Shown: piece after piece, positions 19,839 to 30,340 of the stretch
Position numbering within the stretch: position 1 is the stretch's first letter
Layout: every line of letters starts with the position of its first letter
Source: Durusdinium trenchii
Lineage: Eukaryota > Sar > Dinophyceae > Suessiales > Symbiodiniaceae
Length of the DNA: 64,000 nt
Assembly: GCA_963970005.1 (NCBI GenBank)
Contig: CAXAMN010018613.1
Coordinates: 1 to 64,000, forward strand
Direction of reading: 5' to 3'
Notes under the pieces: model-generated
Seen by the model: only the letters and a program-made list of their open reading frames with translations
Databases searched by the model: none
Told to the model about the DNA's origin: nothing
Made by a program: the position numbers and the translations under genes

Positions 19839-22800
19839 CTGTGGGATTTGGTGTTCCGAGGCACATAGAGCACAGTGACTCTGTTGTAATCTGACTCAGT
19901 GAGCTGCTCGAGTTGATCAAGAAAGGGGCCTCGATGCCGCTCTTGAGTCCATGCCTCCCACACACTTATGAGCTGGACAATGACTCGTACCTGTGTGGTG
20001 GTGTGTTTTGCCAGTGCCACAAGCCCTTCCATGAGTGCCCTGGCTTTGGTGTGTGGGGCTGGTGGTGCTCCAGTGATGGCTGCCAGTCTTTGCAACTGCC
20101 CCAAGGTCATGGTGTGTGCGCACAGACCAAAGATCCAAAGCTGATCCCGTTGGTCGTAACTGGATGGTGTGGCATCGAGCGTAAACGCCCAGCCTTGATG
20201 GGGATGTGGAGCCAGTTGTTGAAGGCCTTGCCATGCTCCATGTCCCTGGTAGGGTTGCGGCATGTCTCTGGCTTCTTGTGGTTCTAATGGTATCCAGCCT
20301 GCCGTCCACAAAGGTGTCTCATCGTCCGACAGAATGCGTTCAGCCCACTCTGCCGGCATAGGCTGGTGTTTCTGCGCGTGGTGCCATTTACAGAGCCACA
20401 AGATGTGCTTCACTGTTGCTGGAACCTTGCAAATAGGGCATTCTTTGATCTGGCCACCTTCTTTGTAGTGAAGAGCAGCTTGTGTCCAGGTGCGCAAATG
20501 AGGTTTGTGCTCCCCTGGGATGGTTCTCATCACCTGTCCGTAGACATGCCAGTCAAGGCCTGGCACCAGATGTTGATGATGTGGTCTACCTGCCAGTCTG
20601 GAGATGCGCTGTGCTTTGGCCTCCCGCTTCAACGCTCGTTCAAGCTTCCACCACGGATCTTGTAGCGTGAGCTCTTGATCCAAAAGCAGAGGATGCCCAG
20701 TTCTATGCCATCTCTGAAGATCCTGAGCCTGCCATTGCCATTCCAGGAGATAAGCAAGGGTGGCTGCCATGTGGCCTTTGACCACATACCATGGATGCTG
20801 CTTGGCCTGGAGTTGTGCGTGCAGCGTAGCCCAGGCTTGTTGGAGGTGTGGTAGCTGCTCCGTTGGCCATGTGTGGTAAAGGGTGTGCGTGGCCTTGATG
20901 TGATGCATGATGACTTGGTCTGCCGGATCAAGGTATTTGCGGCTGTGGAGGTCATAGGTGATGTCGAGCAAACCTCCTGCGTGATGACCGAGCTGGGTGG
21001 CCAATGCCTGGCGAAGGGCGATTCGGTATCTGGGTGCCAAACCTTGGGACTCAACTCCCCATAAAGCCACAGGTTGGATGCCCCCTCTGTGAAGGCGCAG
21101 GCGAACCTTGAGGGCAGGAATTTTGAGTGTTCTCAACCTGACTCTTCTCTGCTTGGCTTTCTGGAAGCGTTGTCGCATGACTGGAATGCGTCTTCGCCTA
21201 GCTGCTTGATGGTCAATGCCCAAGTCCCGCGTGACCGAGGAGACTGGTGGTTCATGGTCTGTCAGGAGTCCTTTGAGGGCTTGCTCCGTTGTTCGGTCTG
21301 TGGCAATGAATGCCGTTTTCTTGGGATTGACCTTGAGCCCAAGTGCCGTGAGTCTGGTATGTAGGTCACGATACGCTGCTACAGCTTGTTGTGCCACTTG
21401 GAGGGCCGTGCTTGCTTCAAGATCAAAGCCGACATCATCAACCCAGCTGGATAGGTGTGCTGTGGGGTGGCTGTCTTTCCATGGGATAAGGGCTGGTGCC
21501 AGCACTGCTTTCGCTAGTAGTGGTGCTTGAGGGCAGCCCGCTGGTACACCATGGTCCACATGGAAGAATGGAGTCAGCTCTTGCTCAGCCAGGATGGCTT
21601 TGGGTCCGCAGTAAAGCTGCATGGCCAATTCCAACATTAGTGGTGGATAGTCCAAGCGAATGGCCTCTTCCTGCAGGCTGCATAGGTTGATGGTGTCATA
21701 AAAAGTAGACATGTCCATGAGGACTGTGATTCCATGCTTCTGTCTGGCCTTCGTGACCTCTTGGCGGAGGAGTCTGGCCAAGGCCACATGGAGGACATTG
21801 GCCCCTGGTCTTGCCTTGTCATGGCTCATGGTCTCAGGCAGCAGCCTCTGCCATTGGTCCAGCAGTGGTTTTCGAAGCCTGCACCACAATCGCCACAGTG
21901 TGGATGTAAGGGTGATTGGCCGCTCTAGCTTTTGGTTCTTGGGCAGCATGACCACAAGATGCATTTGCAGTTGAGTTGGAAGTTCAGCCATCCTCTCCAT
22001 CTGGTGCAACAGCTGCAGCAGGGGTGTCAGAGCCAATGGAGGTGTTGCCTTGAGCATTTGAACTGAAACTGCATCTGGTCCGCTGGCCCGCTCTGGCATG
22101 GCTTTTAGGGCTCGTTGGAGTTGCCCTGGTGTGATGGGTGCCAGTGTCTGGGCTTGCCTCTGAGCCTGGAGCTTGAGGTCGGGTCTCGGTGCGGGGTCGT
22201 TATCCTGACGAATCTTCCATAGCCCACCCCAGTCAGCAAGTCGCTGGTTCATTCTTTGTGGCATTGGTGTCATGCGATACGGCCGTTCCCAGGCTAATTC
22301 GCTACTCTTCAAACTGCGGAAGAGCCCTCTAAGGCCCTTTTGGTGTCCCTCCTGGAGCCATTGGCGGTACTGCAAAGTGCTTTCTTCCTGAGCGTGTTGT
22401 TGTGCTTCCTGAAGTTGATGTGTCATGGTTTGCAGGATCAAATCGGCCGCATGTGGATCTCGGTATCTGATCCAATGATGGCATGTGTCCAGAAACTGAC
22501 TCCATGTAGGTGCTCCAATCCATTGCTGCGGCACTTTCAGCAGTCGCTGATGAAAACCCCGGATTGGGCCAGAGTGAAAATCCGGGGGCGTCTGTAAGGC
22601 CAGGTGGAAGACAGCCTTGATCTGATCCCAAAAGGCTGGGCGACCCTTGCGCCAGGTGTGTCCTTTTGGCTGGAGCATCAATGGCTTTGTGACTGCTTGC
22701 AAATGATGCCCACGGCCTTGAGCTGCCCACGGGTTCTCCTGGAGGAGGTATTGCTCTGTTTTGGACAACCAATCTGCCCATGCCTGAGCGGCTTCATTGG

Positions 22801-25048
22801 GAGGAATGCCGTACAGGTCGAGGCTGTTGGCCTGGGATTGGTAAGTGGTCCACGGTCGGAAATCAATGTCAGGCACCTTGGGCATGGGCGGGAAGTATGG
22901 CATCTGGCGATACTCCATGGTTGCAGCTTCAATGTCAAAGGTCAATTGAAGGAGTGCATGTGGTCTCCATGGAACTGCCCAATGTGCTTGGAGCGAGGTA
23001 GTGCCTGCAAGAGAGTTGTGGAGGACCGCATAGTCGATGGTGTTGCCAGACAGTACACTGTGATCTGGTGCCAAAATGCCAAAGTGAAATTTGGAAGACA
23101 GGACAGTACTGGCCAAGGCACTAGGTGGATTCTGCCAATCTCCAATGAGCACATAGGGATGTGTTGTTTGGGTCAGCAGTGACAGCAATGGGGCCAGGAT
23201 GTCCGAGTTGATGTCGCTTTGAAAGGTCTCCCCGGTCCTCAAGTAGAGGCCAACAACCAGAATGGTGGTTTCAGTGGCTTGCCAGAGAAAGCTTTGATAG
23301 CCACAGCCTTTGTTGGTGTAAGACTGGAATGGCGTGAGGCCACAGGCTGGATCAGCGATGACCATGATGCCGCCATGAGTGCCTGTTTGTTCTTGGTTCG
23401 GTTCCGCAGGTGTGCCAAAGACTGTGCGGCCACGGATGCTGAAATACTGGCTGAGCTCCCAATGTTTTTGAGGGTCCAAGTGGGTCTCTACAAAGATGTA
23501 GATGCCACTGTCACGAGTCCAGTACCATTCAATGACTTGCTTGCCCAGGTTTGTGACATTGGCATAGTACAGGGAGTTGTGATCCTGTGCATATCTGGCC
23601 CTTTTCACTGGACTGGGGTGCAGCGGAGGATCGAAATCCGGCTCGTCTGCTGGCGGTAGTCCGTGGAGGACTTGTTGTGGAGTCTTAAAGCAATCGATGT
23701 TGACTGCCCAGACTTGGGTGATTTGACTGGCCAGGGCCGGTGTCAAGTGTGGCAAGTGCTGTGGTACCTTGCCATCATCCGCGATCCACATGAGGTCTCT
23801 GTAGATCAAGATAGCAAAGTAGTGGCCTTCATGGTGGGTCCGGCCCTTGTGGCAAATCAGGACTGCCGGGACAAATTCAGTGGATGTGCGAGAGAAGCCA
23901 TCCAATGACCGTGGCACAGTGAAGGTGCCATATGGATTGAAGGGTTTTTGATGCTTCGTCATTTCACCTTCAATGCAGGTATTCCTGGTGACATGGCATA
24001 CCAAGATCTTCTTGTCGTCCAGCAAATATTGCCCCATGCCCTGATTGGCCCAATTGTTCACCAATTGTTGGAAGGTCACATTGTCAGGCCAATCATCCGG
24101 AAATGGAACCAAGATGGGCTGTTGCACATGATCTGTGAGGTATCCTCCTTCACGGATTTCTGCAAAGCGATAATGAAATGCTCTGCTTTGGGACTGGAGC
24201 CACAGAGAGTTGACAAAATGATTTGCATCGCCTTGGGTGTTCAGATCATGTTGCTTCCATAGGTCTCTCAAGCCTGGCAAGGCCTGCAGATCCACTGGCT
24301 CCGCGGTGTCAATGGACTCCTGGACGGCCTCCTGGATTGTGCCCCACGGTTGGGTGCTGGTTTCTTGGAGCAAAGCGCACACCCAAGTGAAAGCTCTCCA
24401 AGGTGCATTAGCAAAACACCTGAGGCTTGGATTGCCAACCACCATGGTGAGGTTCTGGAGGATGCAATCGGTGGATGTGGCATAGTTCTGCATATTTGAT
24501 GCCACCGTGGTCTGACTCTGTGTTGTCCAGGTGCCAGTAGGTGCTCCTCCCAAAATGGAGAGATAGGTCAAACCATCAGGCGCCCGAGGAGTGAGAGTGC
24601 TCTGAGAAGTGTTTGTCTGTCGATGTTGCTCAAAACTGGTCTGTTGCTCTGGTCTACCATGAGTGGAATCTTCGTTGCTCAAGGTAGAAAAGCTCTGTCT
24701 GTTGTATTGCTCAGCTGGTTGTAGTGCATTTGCCCCTGCACTCCACGCTGAAAACCCCATAAGCGTCTCTGAGCCTGTGACAGCACGGCAAACCGGTGTT
24801 GTTGGTGATTGCACTGTCAAAGGCCGATCCGCGACAAAATTTAAAGCATCACTGGTTGGTGTCAAAATCGGACTTTCGTGGCCTTCACATGACATGAGGT
24901 CATCTTCCGGAACCGGGAAAGTCCACCCCTGAAACATGAGTGAGCTCATGTTACCCACACTGTCCAGATTTCCCAAGAGTTGGCGTGTCGGTTTTCCGCC
25001 GCTTGGTGGGGTCCTCCTGCTCATTGTTGGGTCGCTTGAGGAGACCAT
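19787..25048 (-). CDS. ORF2 of LINE A: USP-like, EEP endonuclease, reverse transcriptase, RNase H-like
   Basis: 1753 codons from the ATG at 25048, overlapping ORF1 by 98 bases in another frame. Domains in order: about 195-450, a USP-like fold with RCFANAPWRAF (Cys box, Cys about 211) and HEGHYFAIL...WIADDGKV (His box, His about 409); about 490-710, EEP endonuclease with IYIFVETHLD, VVGLYLRTG, VLIGDWQN, TIDYAVL and PWRPHALL; about 990-1260, reverse transcriptase with LMDMSTFYDTI (motif A), GVPAGCPQAPLL (motif B), SSWVDDVGFD (catalytic DD) and LKVNPKKTAF; near 1540, a CPIC...H...C finger; from about 1620, an RNase H-like stretch (AFTLDATPSS ... KARALMEGLVALA). The frame ends early through a frameshift; the natural C-terminus lies in the next feature. 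It would nick the target and copy the element RNA. Confidence 0.85.
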   Translation of the reverse strand: MVSSSDPTMSRRTPPSGGKPTRQLLGNLDSVGNMSSLMFQGWTFPVPEDDLMSCEGHESPILTPTSDALNFVADRPLTVQSPTTPVCRAVTGSETLMGFSAWSAGANALQPAEQYNRQSFSTLSNEDSTHGRPEQQTSFEQHRQTNTSQSTLTPRAPDGLTYLSILGGAPTGTWTTQSQTTVASNMQNYATSTDCILQNLTMVVGNPSLRCFANAPWRAFTWVCALLQETSTQPWGTIQEAVQESIDTAEPVDLQALPGLRDLWKQHDLNTQGDANHFVNSLWLQSQSRAFHYRFAEIREGGYLTDHVQQPILVPFPDDWPDNVTFQQLVNNWANQGMGQYLLDDKKILVCHVTRNTCIEGEMTKHQKPFNPYGTFTVPRSLDGFSRTSTEFVPAVLICHKGRTHHEGHYFAILIYRDLMWIADDGKVPQHLPHLTPALASQITQVWAVNIDCFKTPQQVLHGLPPADEPDFDPPLHPSPVKRARYAQDHNSLYYANVTNLGKQVIEWYWTRDSGIYIFVETHLDPQKHWELSQYFSIRGRTVFGTPAEPNQEQTGTHGGIMVIADPACGLTPFQSYTNKGCGYQSFLWQATETTILVVGLYLRTGETFQSDINSDILAPLLSLLTQTTHPYVLIGDWQNPPSALASTVLSSKFHFGILAPDHSVLSGNTIDYAVLHNSLAGTTSLQAHWAVPWRPHALLQLTFDIEAATMEYRQMPYFPPMPKVPDIDFRPWTTYQSQANSLDLYGIPPNEAAQAWADWLSKTEQYLLQENPWAAQGRGHHLQAVTKPLMLQPKGHTWRKGRPAFWDQIKAVFHLALQTPPDFHSGPIRGFHQRLLKVPQQWIGAPTWSQFLDTCHHWIRYRDPHAADLILQTMTHQLQEAQQHAQEESTLQYRQWLQEGHQKGLRGLFRSLKSSELAWERPYRMTPMPQRMNQRLADWGGLWKIRQDNDPAPRPDLKLQAQRQAQTLAPITPGQLQRALKAMPERASGPDAVSVQMLKATPPLALTPLLQLLHQMERMAELPTQLQMHLVVMLPKNQKLERPITLTSTLWRLWCRLRKPLLDQWQRLLPETMSHDKARPGANVLHVALARLLRQEVTKARQKHGITVLMDMSTFYDTINLCSLQEEAIRLDYPPLMLELAMQLYCGPKAILAEQELTPFFHVDHGVPAGCPQAPLLAKAVLAPALIPWKDSHPTAHLSSWVDDVGFDLEASTALQVAQQAVAAYRDLHTRLTALGLKVNPKKTAFIATDRTTEQALKGLLTDHEPPVSSVTRDLGIDHQAARRRRIPVMRQRFQKAKQRRVRLRTLKIPALKVRLRLHRGGIQPVALWGVESQGLAPRYRIALRQALATQLGHHAGGLLDITYDLHSRKYLDPADQVIMHHIKATHTLYHTWPTEQLPHLQQAWATLHAQLQAKQHPWYVVKGHMAATLAYLLEWQWQAQDLQRWHRTGHPLLLDQELTLQDPWWKLERALKREAKAQRISRLAGRPHHQHLVPGLDWHVYGQVMRTIPGEHKPHLRTWTQAALHYKEGGQIKECPICKVPATVKHILWLCKWHHAQKHQPMPAEWAERILSDDETPLWTAGWIPLEPQEARDMPQPYQGHGAWQGLQQLAPHPHQGWAFTLDATPSSYDQRDQLWIFGLCAHTMTLGQLQRLAAITGAPPAPHTKARALMEGLVALAKHTTTQVRVIVQLISVWEAWTQERHRGPFLDQLEQLTESDYNRVTVLYVPRNTKSHRHLAVNLNSEGDKGMQH

Positions 25049-26048
25049 GCAGCTGAGTCTTCTGCTCGTCTGTCAAAGAGATGCCCAAGCTATGGACAAA
25101 GGATTCAACCGCCATGGGAATCTGTTCAGCTTCTCCATGGGCCGTCGGCAGTTCAGAAGGAGTTGGGGTCTGATTGACCGCTTTCATGTAGTCATCTGAG
25201 AGCGTCTTGAGTGACTGCTGACCCTCGGTAAGCTTGCCCTGGAGCTCCTGCATGTCAGTCAACAGAGCTGCATATTGAGCTTTGACATTGTCGATCTTGG
25301 CCTGGAGTTGGGTCTTTCTCATGGAAAGATTTTTGAGGTCTGTCACACGACCCTTGAGCTTGGCTGCAATTTCACGTTCAGTACAGGGCTCAGGGGTTGT
25401 CAACTTATTGACCAGGTCCTGAACTTGTTGAGGAAGGGCCTCCATGTGTGACTTAAGCACATCCTTGAGCTCTGGTTCATCTGGCTTGGTGGGGCCAATT
25501 CCGATGGCCTGCAAGCGATGTTGAGTGTCCTCAGTCAGAGTAGTCCAAGTGGATGCCAAAAGTTCGGTGGCCTCTTGTTGAACCTTTGTCTTCTTGAGTG
25601 GCTTGACCTTTGGCAAACCGGGAGGAGCTTCGGGCCAGGATCTTGGAGCCTTGATGAGCTTGCCAGCAGGCTTGCCATAGCCTTTGCCCTTTCCTGTGGT
25701 AGTGCTTGCTGTCATCCACATAGTGCCACAGCGACGACACCTGGTGCCAGGATACATCTTGTCCTGCCATATCCAGTTGTTGCAAGTGGCCTTGCTGCAT
25801 GGGGTATAGGCCCTGCACCAGTCCATGTTCACTGCCCCGATCACGATCTGGCCAAAGGCTTCTTCAGGGATGTAGGGATCACGGGCAAAGTGGTAGTGCA
25901 CAATGTCCCTAAGGCTGTGCTCGTACCTCAAGTTATCAAAGGCCTTCTGGTAGCCAGGCGAGCTCTGCCAGGCACCGTAGAGGATGTCAGGAGAGTGCTC
26001 GATGTAGTCGAAAATGGCGAGCAAAGAATGTGTTGTACACGGACTTGC
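24951..26048 (-). CDS. ORF1 of LINE A
   Basis: The frame is open from 26048 to the stop at 24951. I find no ATG at its beginning; the first in-frame ATG falls in VNMDWCRAY. Either a non-ATG start is used or translation begins inside. Residues about 75-110 (from 26024) hold Cys pairs around a conserved block (TPCSKATCNNWIWQDK ... TRCRRCGTMW), a likely zinc ribbon. A Gly/Lys-rich linker follows, then a long predicted coiled coil (KKTKVQQEATELL; LQAKIDNVKAQYAALLTDMQ) and a conserved tail (LTDEQKTQLHGLLKRPN ... KRRK). By analogy with other LINEs it would bind element RNA. It is co-linear with the ORF1 of LINE B. Confidence 0.65.
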   Translation of the reverse strand, partial: ASPCTTHSLLAIFDYIEHSPDILYGAWQSSPGYQKAFDNLRYEHSLRDIVHYHFARDPYIPEEAFGQIVIGAVNMDWCRAYTPCSKATCNNWIWQDKMYPGTRCRRCGTMWMTASTTTGKGKGYGKPAGKLIKAPRSWPEAPPGLPKVKPLKKTKVQQEATELLASTWTTLTEDTQHRLQAIGIGPTKPDEPELKDVLKSHMEALPQQVQDLVNKLTTPEPCTEREIAAKLKGRVTDLKNLSMRKTQLQAKIDNVKAQYAALLTDMQELQGKLTEGQQSLKTLSDDYMKAVNQTPTPSELPTAHGEAEQIPMAVESFVHSLGISLTDEQKTQLHGLLKRPNNEQEDPTKRRKTDTPTLGKSGQCG

Positions 26049-26148
26049 TCAGGATCGAGGTGTGGAGGTAACCGGGTGATATGTTCGTTGCGAAAGGGGT
26101 TTTCCACACTAGGGCGGTTTCAAGGGGGACGCCCTTGAGCACTCGTGT

Positions 26149-26156
26149 CTTGAGCC
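26149..26156 (-). other. 5' end of LINE A: spliced-leader-like remnant
   Basis: On the minus strand the element starts with GGCTCAAG (TGGCTCAAG including one base of the repeat), identical to the last 8-9 bases of the dinoflagellate spliced leader. A second GCTCAAG follows about 17 bases later. LINE B starts with the same 8 bases. Confidence 0.55.
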
Positions 26157-26200
26157 ATGTATGTGTATGTATGTATGTATGTATGTATGTATTTTTTTTA
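26157..26200 (-). repeat. (TACA)n tail at the LINE A / LINE B junction
   Basis: On the minus strand LINE B ends CTATAGTAAAAAAAATACAT, followed by about eight TACA units with one ACAC variant, then directly the GGCTCAAG of LINE A. No other sequence lies between the two elements. Confidence 0.8.
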
Positions 26201-26309
26201 CTATAGTTGCTGAGTTCTCAGGCCGTGTTGGCCAATGTGTGGGCTTTAGGCCGAAGCGGGCTCATGACGGCCTAAGTTGGCTCAGAGGTGCTCGTTCATG
26301 ATTCCTTCA

Positions 26310-27866
26310 TCAGAAGTACTCGACAGCAAGGCCAGGAAGGTCGTCAGGAGAGTCGGACCCTGCGTCTGCCGTTGGGCTGGGGTTCATGGCCGAAGCAGAT
26401 CTGCTGGTGGTGTTTTCTTCCTCTTGCTCCTTGGCATCCAAGGCAGTCTGAAAGCTTAGCCTCCTCGGAGTAGGCTGAGCTGCTGTGGCTGCCGGTGCTG
26501 GTAGGTCAGGTGGTGTGCTTGAGCTGTTGGAGGGTTCCTTCTTTTTGAAGAAGTCACTGAGCGGTGGTGATCCTTTGGTGCCCGCGCCTTTGCAGACTTT
26601 GGAGAGGATCTGGTTGGTGATGATGCGCTGCTCGCCATCCAGGTTCCAGGTTGCTCCACATTGGATGCATCGGACTCTTTCTCCCTTCTGCGAGAGGGAG
26701 TGACTGGGGTGTGCTTGTGTTGGCTGGGAGAAGGGTCGATCGATGCATGGAGATGCCAGGAAAATCTGGAATGCCTCTTCGTTGACCCTTTTGTGAGTGT
26801 TGACCCCACATTTCAGGCATTTGAGGTAGCCCGTGGTTTCAGCATATTTGTGTTCCTCCGGTGCTGGTGGCTGCTGGTGTTGCCTGTGGAGGATGTCTTT
26901 GATGAGTTGAGCCCTTGTGGGTTTCTTGGTCAGTGGTTCTTCTTTGGCCAGCTGACTGTAGATATCCGCTAGCTTGACCTGCGGGCAGTCTTCCTGGAGG
27001 CGGGTTTCCAGTATGTCTTTGGTTAGGCCTTGGTGCGTTCTGGCTCCACACGCAGTGCACTGGTACCCGCTGCGGTGAGGCTCCCATCTGTGATGATTGT
27101 CGGCCCATTTATGGGCACACTGCTTCACCAAGTCCCTCTTGTAGTTCTTGGTGTGTTTGCCTTGATGTTTGGGGGCTTTCTGGTGGATGTAATGTTGTGG
27201 GTCTTCATAGATCTTGGCCAGCCTTTGGATCGCATGGCGGTAGATCTGGCGGTGGTCTGCATCCAGGATTTCCTGCCATTCATCTTGCTTGGGATTCTGG
27301 AATTGTTTGGAGCGCTCCCATGCCGCCAGTGCGGAATCTCTCTGCCTCTTTCGGAGCTGGGGTTCATTGCCGGGTGCGTCTGGTGTGCGAGTTTGCTTTG
27401 GAATATACAGCACAGAGATGCGGCTGTAATCCTGGTCTGTGATGTCTTCCAGGATGTCCTGGAAGGGTGGTCTGCTGCGGGGTTGGTGCCAAGCCTCCCA
27501 CACGGTGGCTATCTGGACAATCACGGTAGCCGGTGTGGTGGTGTGCTTGGCTAGGGCGACCACTCCTGCCAGTAATGCCCTGGCTTTAGTTTGATCGCCT
27601 GTGGGAACGCCAGTGCCCAAGCGCTTGAGTTGGCCGAGGGCCATGGTGTGTGCGCAGAGTCCAAACACCCAGAGCTGTGTTCTGTCATCATAGGTGGACG
27701 GTGTAGCATCGAGGGTGTAGGCCCATCCGCTATCGTCCCCAGGTCTGCCCAACACCCGTGTCCTTGGTTCTGGTGTGCCTGTTGTTTGTGCTCCTGGGGC
27801 TCCAAGGGAATCCAGCCAGTGGACCACAAAGGTTCTTCTTCCTTGGATGTGATCCGTTCCATCCAT
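26310..27866 (-). pseudogene. LINE B ORF2: RNase H-like and C-terminal zinc fingers
   Basis: 518 open codons. The first 50 are out-of-register, then the RNase H-like segment appears (AYTLDATPSTYDDRTQLW ... KARALLAGVVALA; the Glu of LINE A is Ala here). After it come KQTRTPDAPGNEPQLRKRQ, three CxxCGxxxH...C fingers (YQCTACGARTHQ, LKCLKCGVNTHK, VRCIQCGATWNL; the last has Asn for His), PRRLSFQTALD and the C-terminal VEYF. It spans without interruption the place where LINE A has its frameshift, which shows the ancestral frame. Confidence 0.75.
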
Positions 27867-30304
27867 TCTGGCGGCATGGCTTCGTGCTTTTGAGATTTAT
27901 GCCATTTGCAAAGCCAGAGGATGTGCTTGGGCGTGGCCTCAACTTGGCATAGTGGGCATTGCTTGACCTTGGTTGCTTCCCGAAATTGGACTGCTGCTTG
28001 GATCCAAGTGTTGAGGTGGTGCTTGTGCTGAGTGGATAGAGTCTTCTTGACTGCATGATATGTGTGCCAATCAATGCCTGTGATGAGGTGGTGGTGGAAG
28101 GGTCGGCTGGCTATTCGGTTGGTGCGCTGGTTTTTGGCTTCCAACAAAAGGATCTTCTCAACCTTCCACCAGGGCTGGCGCATGTCAACTTCATTGCTGA
28201 GCATGAGTGGCGTCTCCACCCTCGTCCATCTCATCAGGTTGTTGGCCTGCCATCCCCACTCCTTGAGGTATGTTATGGCCGCTGCCATGGGTCCACGGAC
28301 GGTGTACCACGGGTATTGCTTGGCATGTAGCTGGTGGAAGGTGGTTTCCCAGGCTTGCTCAAGGGCTGCCATTTGTTCGGTGGGCCAGGCGTGTATGAGG
28401 CAATGGATGGCCTTGAGGTGGTGGATGATGACTTGGTCTGCCGGATCGATGTATTTCTTCTGATGGAGATCATAGGCGCTGTCCAGCAGGCCGCCGGAAT
28501 GGTGCCCCAGATGCTTGGCCATGGCTTGTCTCAAGGCCTGCCGGTATCGGGGGGCAAGGCCTTGGCCTTCGACTCCCCATAGGGCTGCGGGTTGCACTCC
28601 TCCACGATGAAGGCGCAGTCGAATCTTCAGAGTAGGAATTCTCAAGGTGCGAAGCTTGACCTTGCGTTTGTGTGCTTTGGCCAGTCTGTGTTTCATCACC
28701 GGGATTCTTCTTCGCCTGGCCCCTTGATGGTCTACTCCAAGGTCCCTCATGACTGTCTCAACTGGCGGCTCATCTGGCTGGAGTATCTCCCGCAGTGCTT
28801 TGTCGGTGCTGCGATCTGTTGCAATGAATGCTGTTTTCTGTGGGTTGACTTTGAGGCCAAGCTCAACCAGTCGACGATGCATGTCTCTGTAGGCATTGAC
28901 TGCCTTCTGTGCAACAGCCATAGGCGAGCGTCCAGCCGTGTCAAAGCCTACATCATCAACCCAGCTTGAGAGGCGCACCTCCGGGTGTTGGATCTGCCAT
29001 GGTTGGAGCGCCGGTGCCAACACGGCCTTGGCCAGCAAGGGTGCTTGGGGGCATCCAGCTGGGACTCCATTTTGGACGGTGAAAAATGGGGTCATTTCCT
29101 GCTCCGCAAGGATGGCTTTGGGCCCCGTGTACAGCTGCATGGCCATCTCCAACATCAGGGGTGGGTAGTCGAGGCGGAGTGCCTCCTGTTGGAGTCTGGT
29201 GAGGTTGATGGTGTCGTAGAAAGTGCTCATGTCCATTAAGCAGGTGACTCCATGACATCCATTGGCCTTGTGGACCTCTTGGCGGAGGAGCCTCTCCAAA
29301 GCCACGTGTAAAACTTGGGCGCCCGGTCTGGCTCTGTCATGTTGCATTGTGGGGGGCAGCTGTTTTTGCCATTGGTCGAGCACTGGTTTCCTGAGTCTGC
29401 ACCACACACGGTACAGCAGGGAGGTGAGCGTGATGGGCCGCTCCTTGGTGCTGGTCTTTGCCAGCATGATGACCATGTGCATCTGTTGTTGCGTTGGCAG
29501 CTGTGCCTGTTGCTCCATGTCTTGGAAGAGCTTGAGAAGAGGCCCAAGCGCCAACGGGGGTGCCGTGCGGAGCAGTTGGGCTGACACTGCATCAGGTCCG
29601 CATGCCTTATCCGGGAGGTGTTTGAGTACCGAGGCGAGGTGGCCAATTGTGAGGGGTTCCAATTGTTGCGCTTGTTGTCTGGCCTGTTGTTGGAGACTGG
29701 GTCGCTCGTGTGGCTGCTCTGTTTGCCTGATGTGCCAAAGCTTACCCCAGTCTTGGAGCCTTTGCGTCATCCGTTCATCCGGTGGGAGGTTTCTGTAGGG
29801 TCGCTCCCAGGCAAGTTCACTGCTTTTGAGACTGCGAAAGAGTCCTTTGAGCCCTTTGGCCTCTCCTTGCTTGAGCCAGTCTTTGTACTGGAGATGGCCT
29901 TCATCATTGGCGGCCTGCTGTGCTTCTTGGAGTTGATGTGCAATGGTTTGAAGCACCAGATCGCCTGCATGATCACGAGGATCTCTGTAGCGGTGCCAGT
30001 GGTGGCTGGTGTCCATGAACTGGCCCCATGTTGGCGGGCCGACCCAATGCTTTGGTACATCTTGGAGGGCCTGCATGAAACCACGTAGTGGACCTGTTTG
30101 TCTCATGGCCGGTTGCTTCATCGCGAGCTGGAATCTGGCCTTCAACTGTTCCCAGAAGGCTGGCTTTCCTTTTTCCACGTAGTGGAGATTTGGGTGGGCA
30201 CCAAGGGTTTGATGCTGACCTTGAGGCTGGCGCCACGTCCCTGAGGTGCTGAGGGGTGCTCCTGGAGGAGGTATTGCTCGGTGCAAGAGATCCAGTCCGC
30301 CCAT
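27551..30304 (-). pseudogene. LINE B ORF2: reverse transcriptase block
   Basis: 917 open codons. Homology to A begins within the first 60 residues (KPAFWEQLKARFQLAM). RT motifs are intact: CLMDMSTFYDTI, GVPAGCPQAPLL, SSWVDDVGFD and LKVNPQKTAF, followed by the CPLC...H...C finger. The C-terminal residues leave the A alignment near 27800, where the RNase H-like part moves to the next frame. The RT itself could fold, but ORF2 as a whole is broken. Confidence 0.8.
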
Positions 30305-30340
30305 TTTTGTGCCTGCTCATTGGGTGGAATGCCGTACAAC

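Larger units (their letters stand above)
18541..26156 (-). mobile_element. LINE A: near-complete non-LTR retrotransposon
   Basis: About 7.6 kb on the minus strand. It begins with GGCTCAAG at 26156, has a short leader, ORF1 and an overlapping ORF2, and ends in a short A-rich terminus followed by (TACA)n. LTRs are absent. EEP endonuclease plus reverse transcriptase in ORF2 identify it as a LINE that would insert by target-primed reverse transcription. One frameshift near 19840-19860 is the only clear break in ORF2. Its 5' end abuts the (TACA)n tail of LINE B. Confidence 0.88.
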
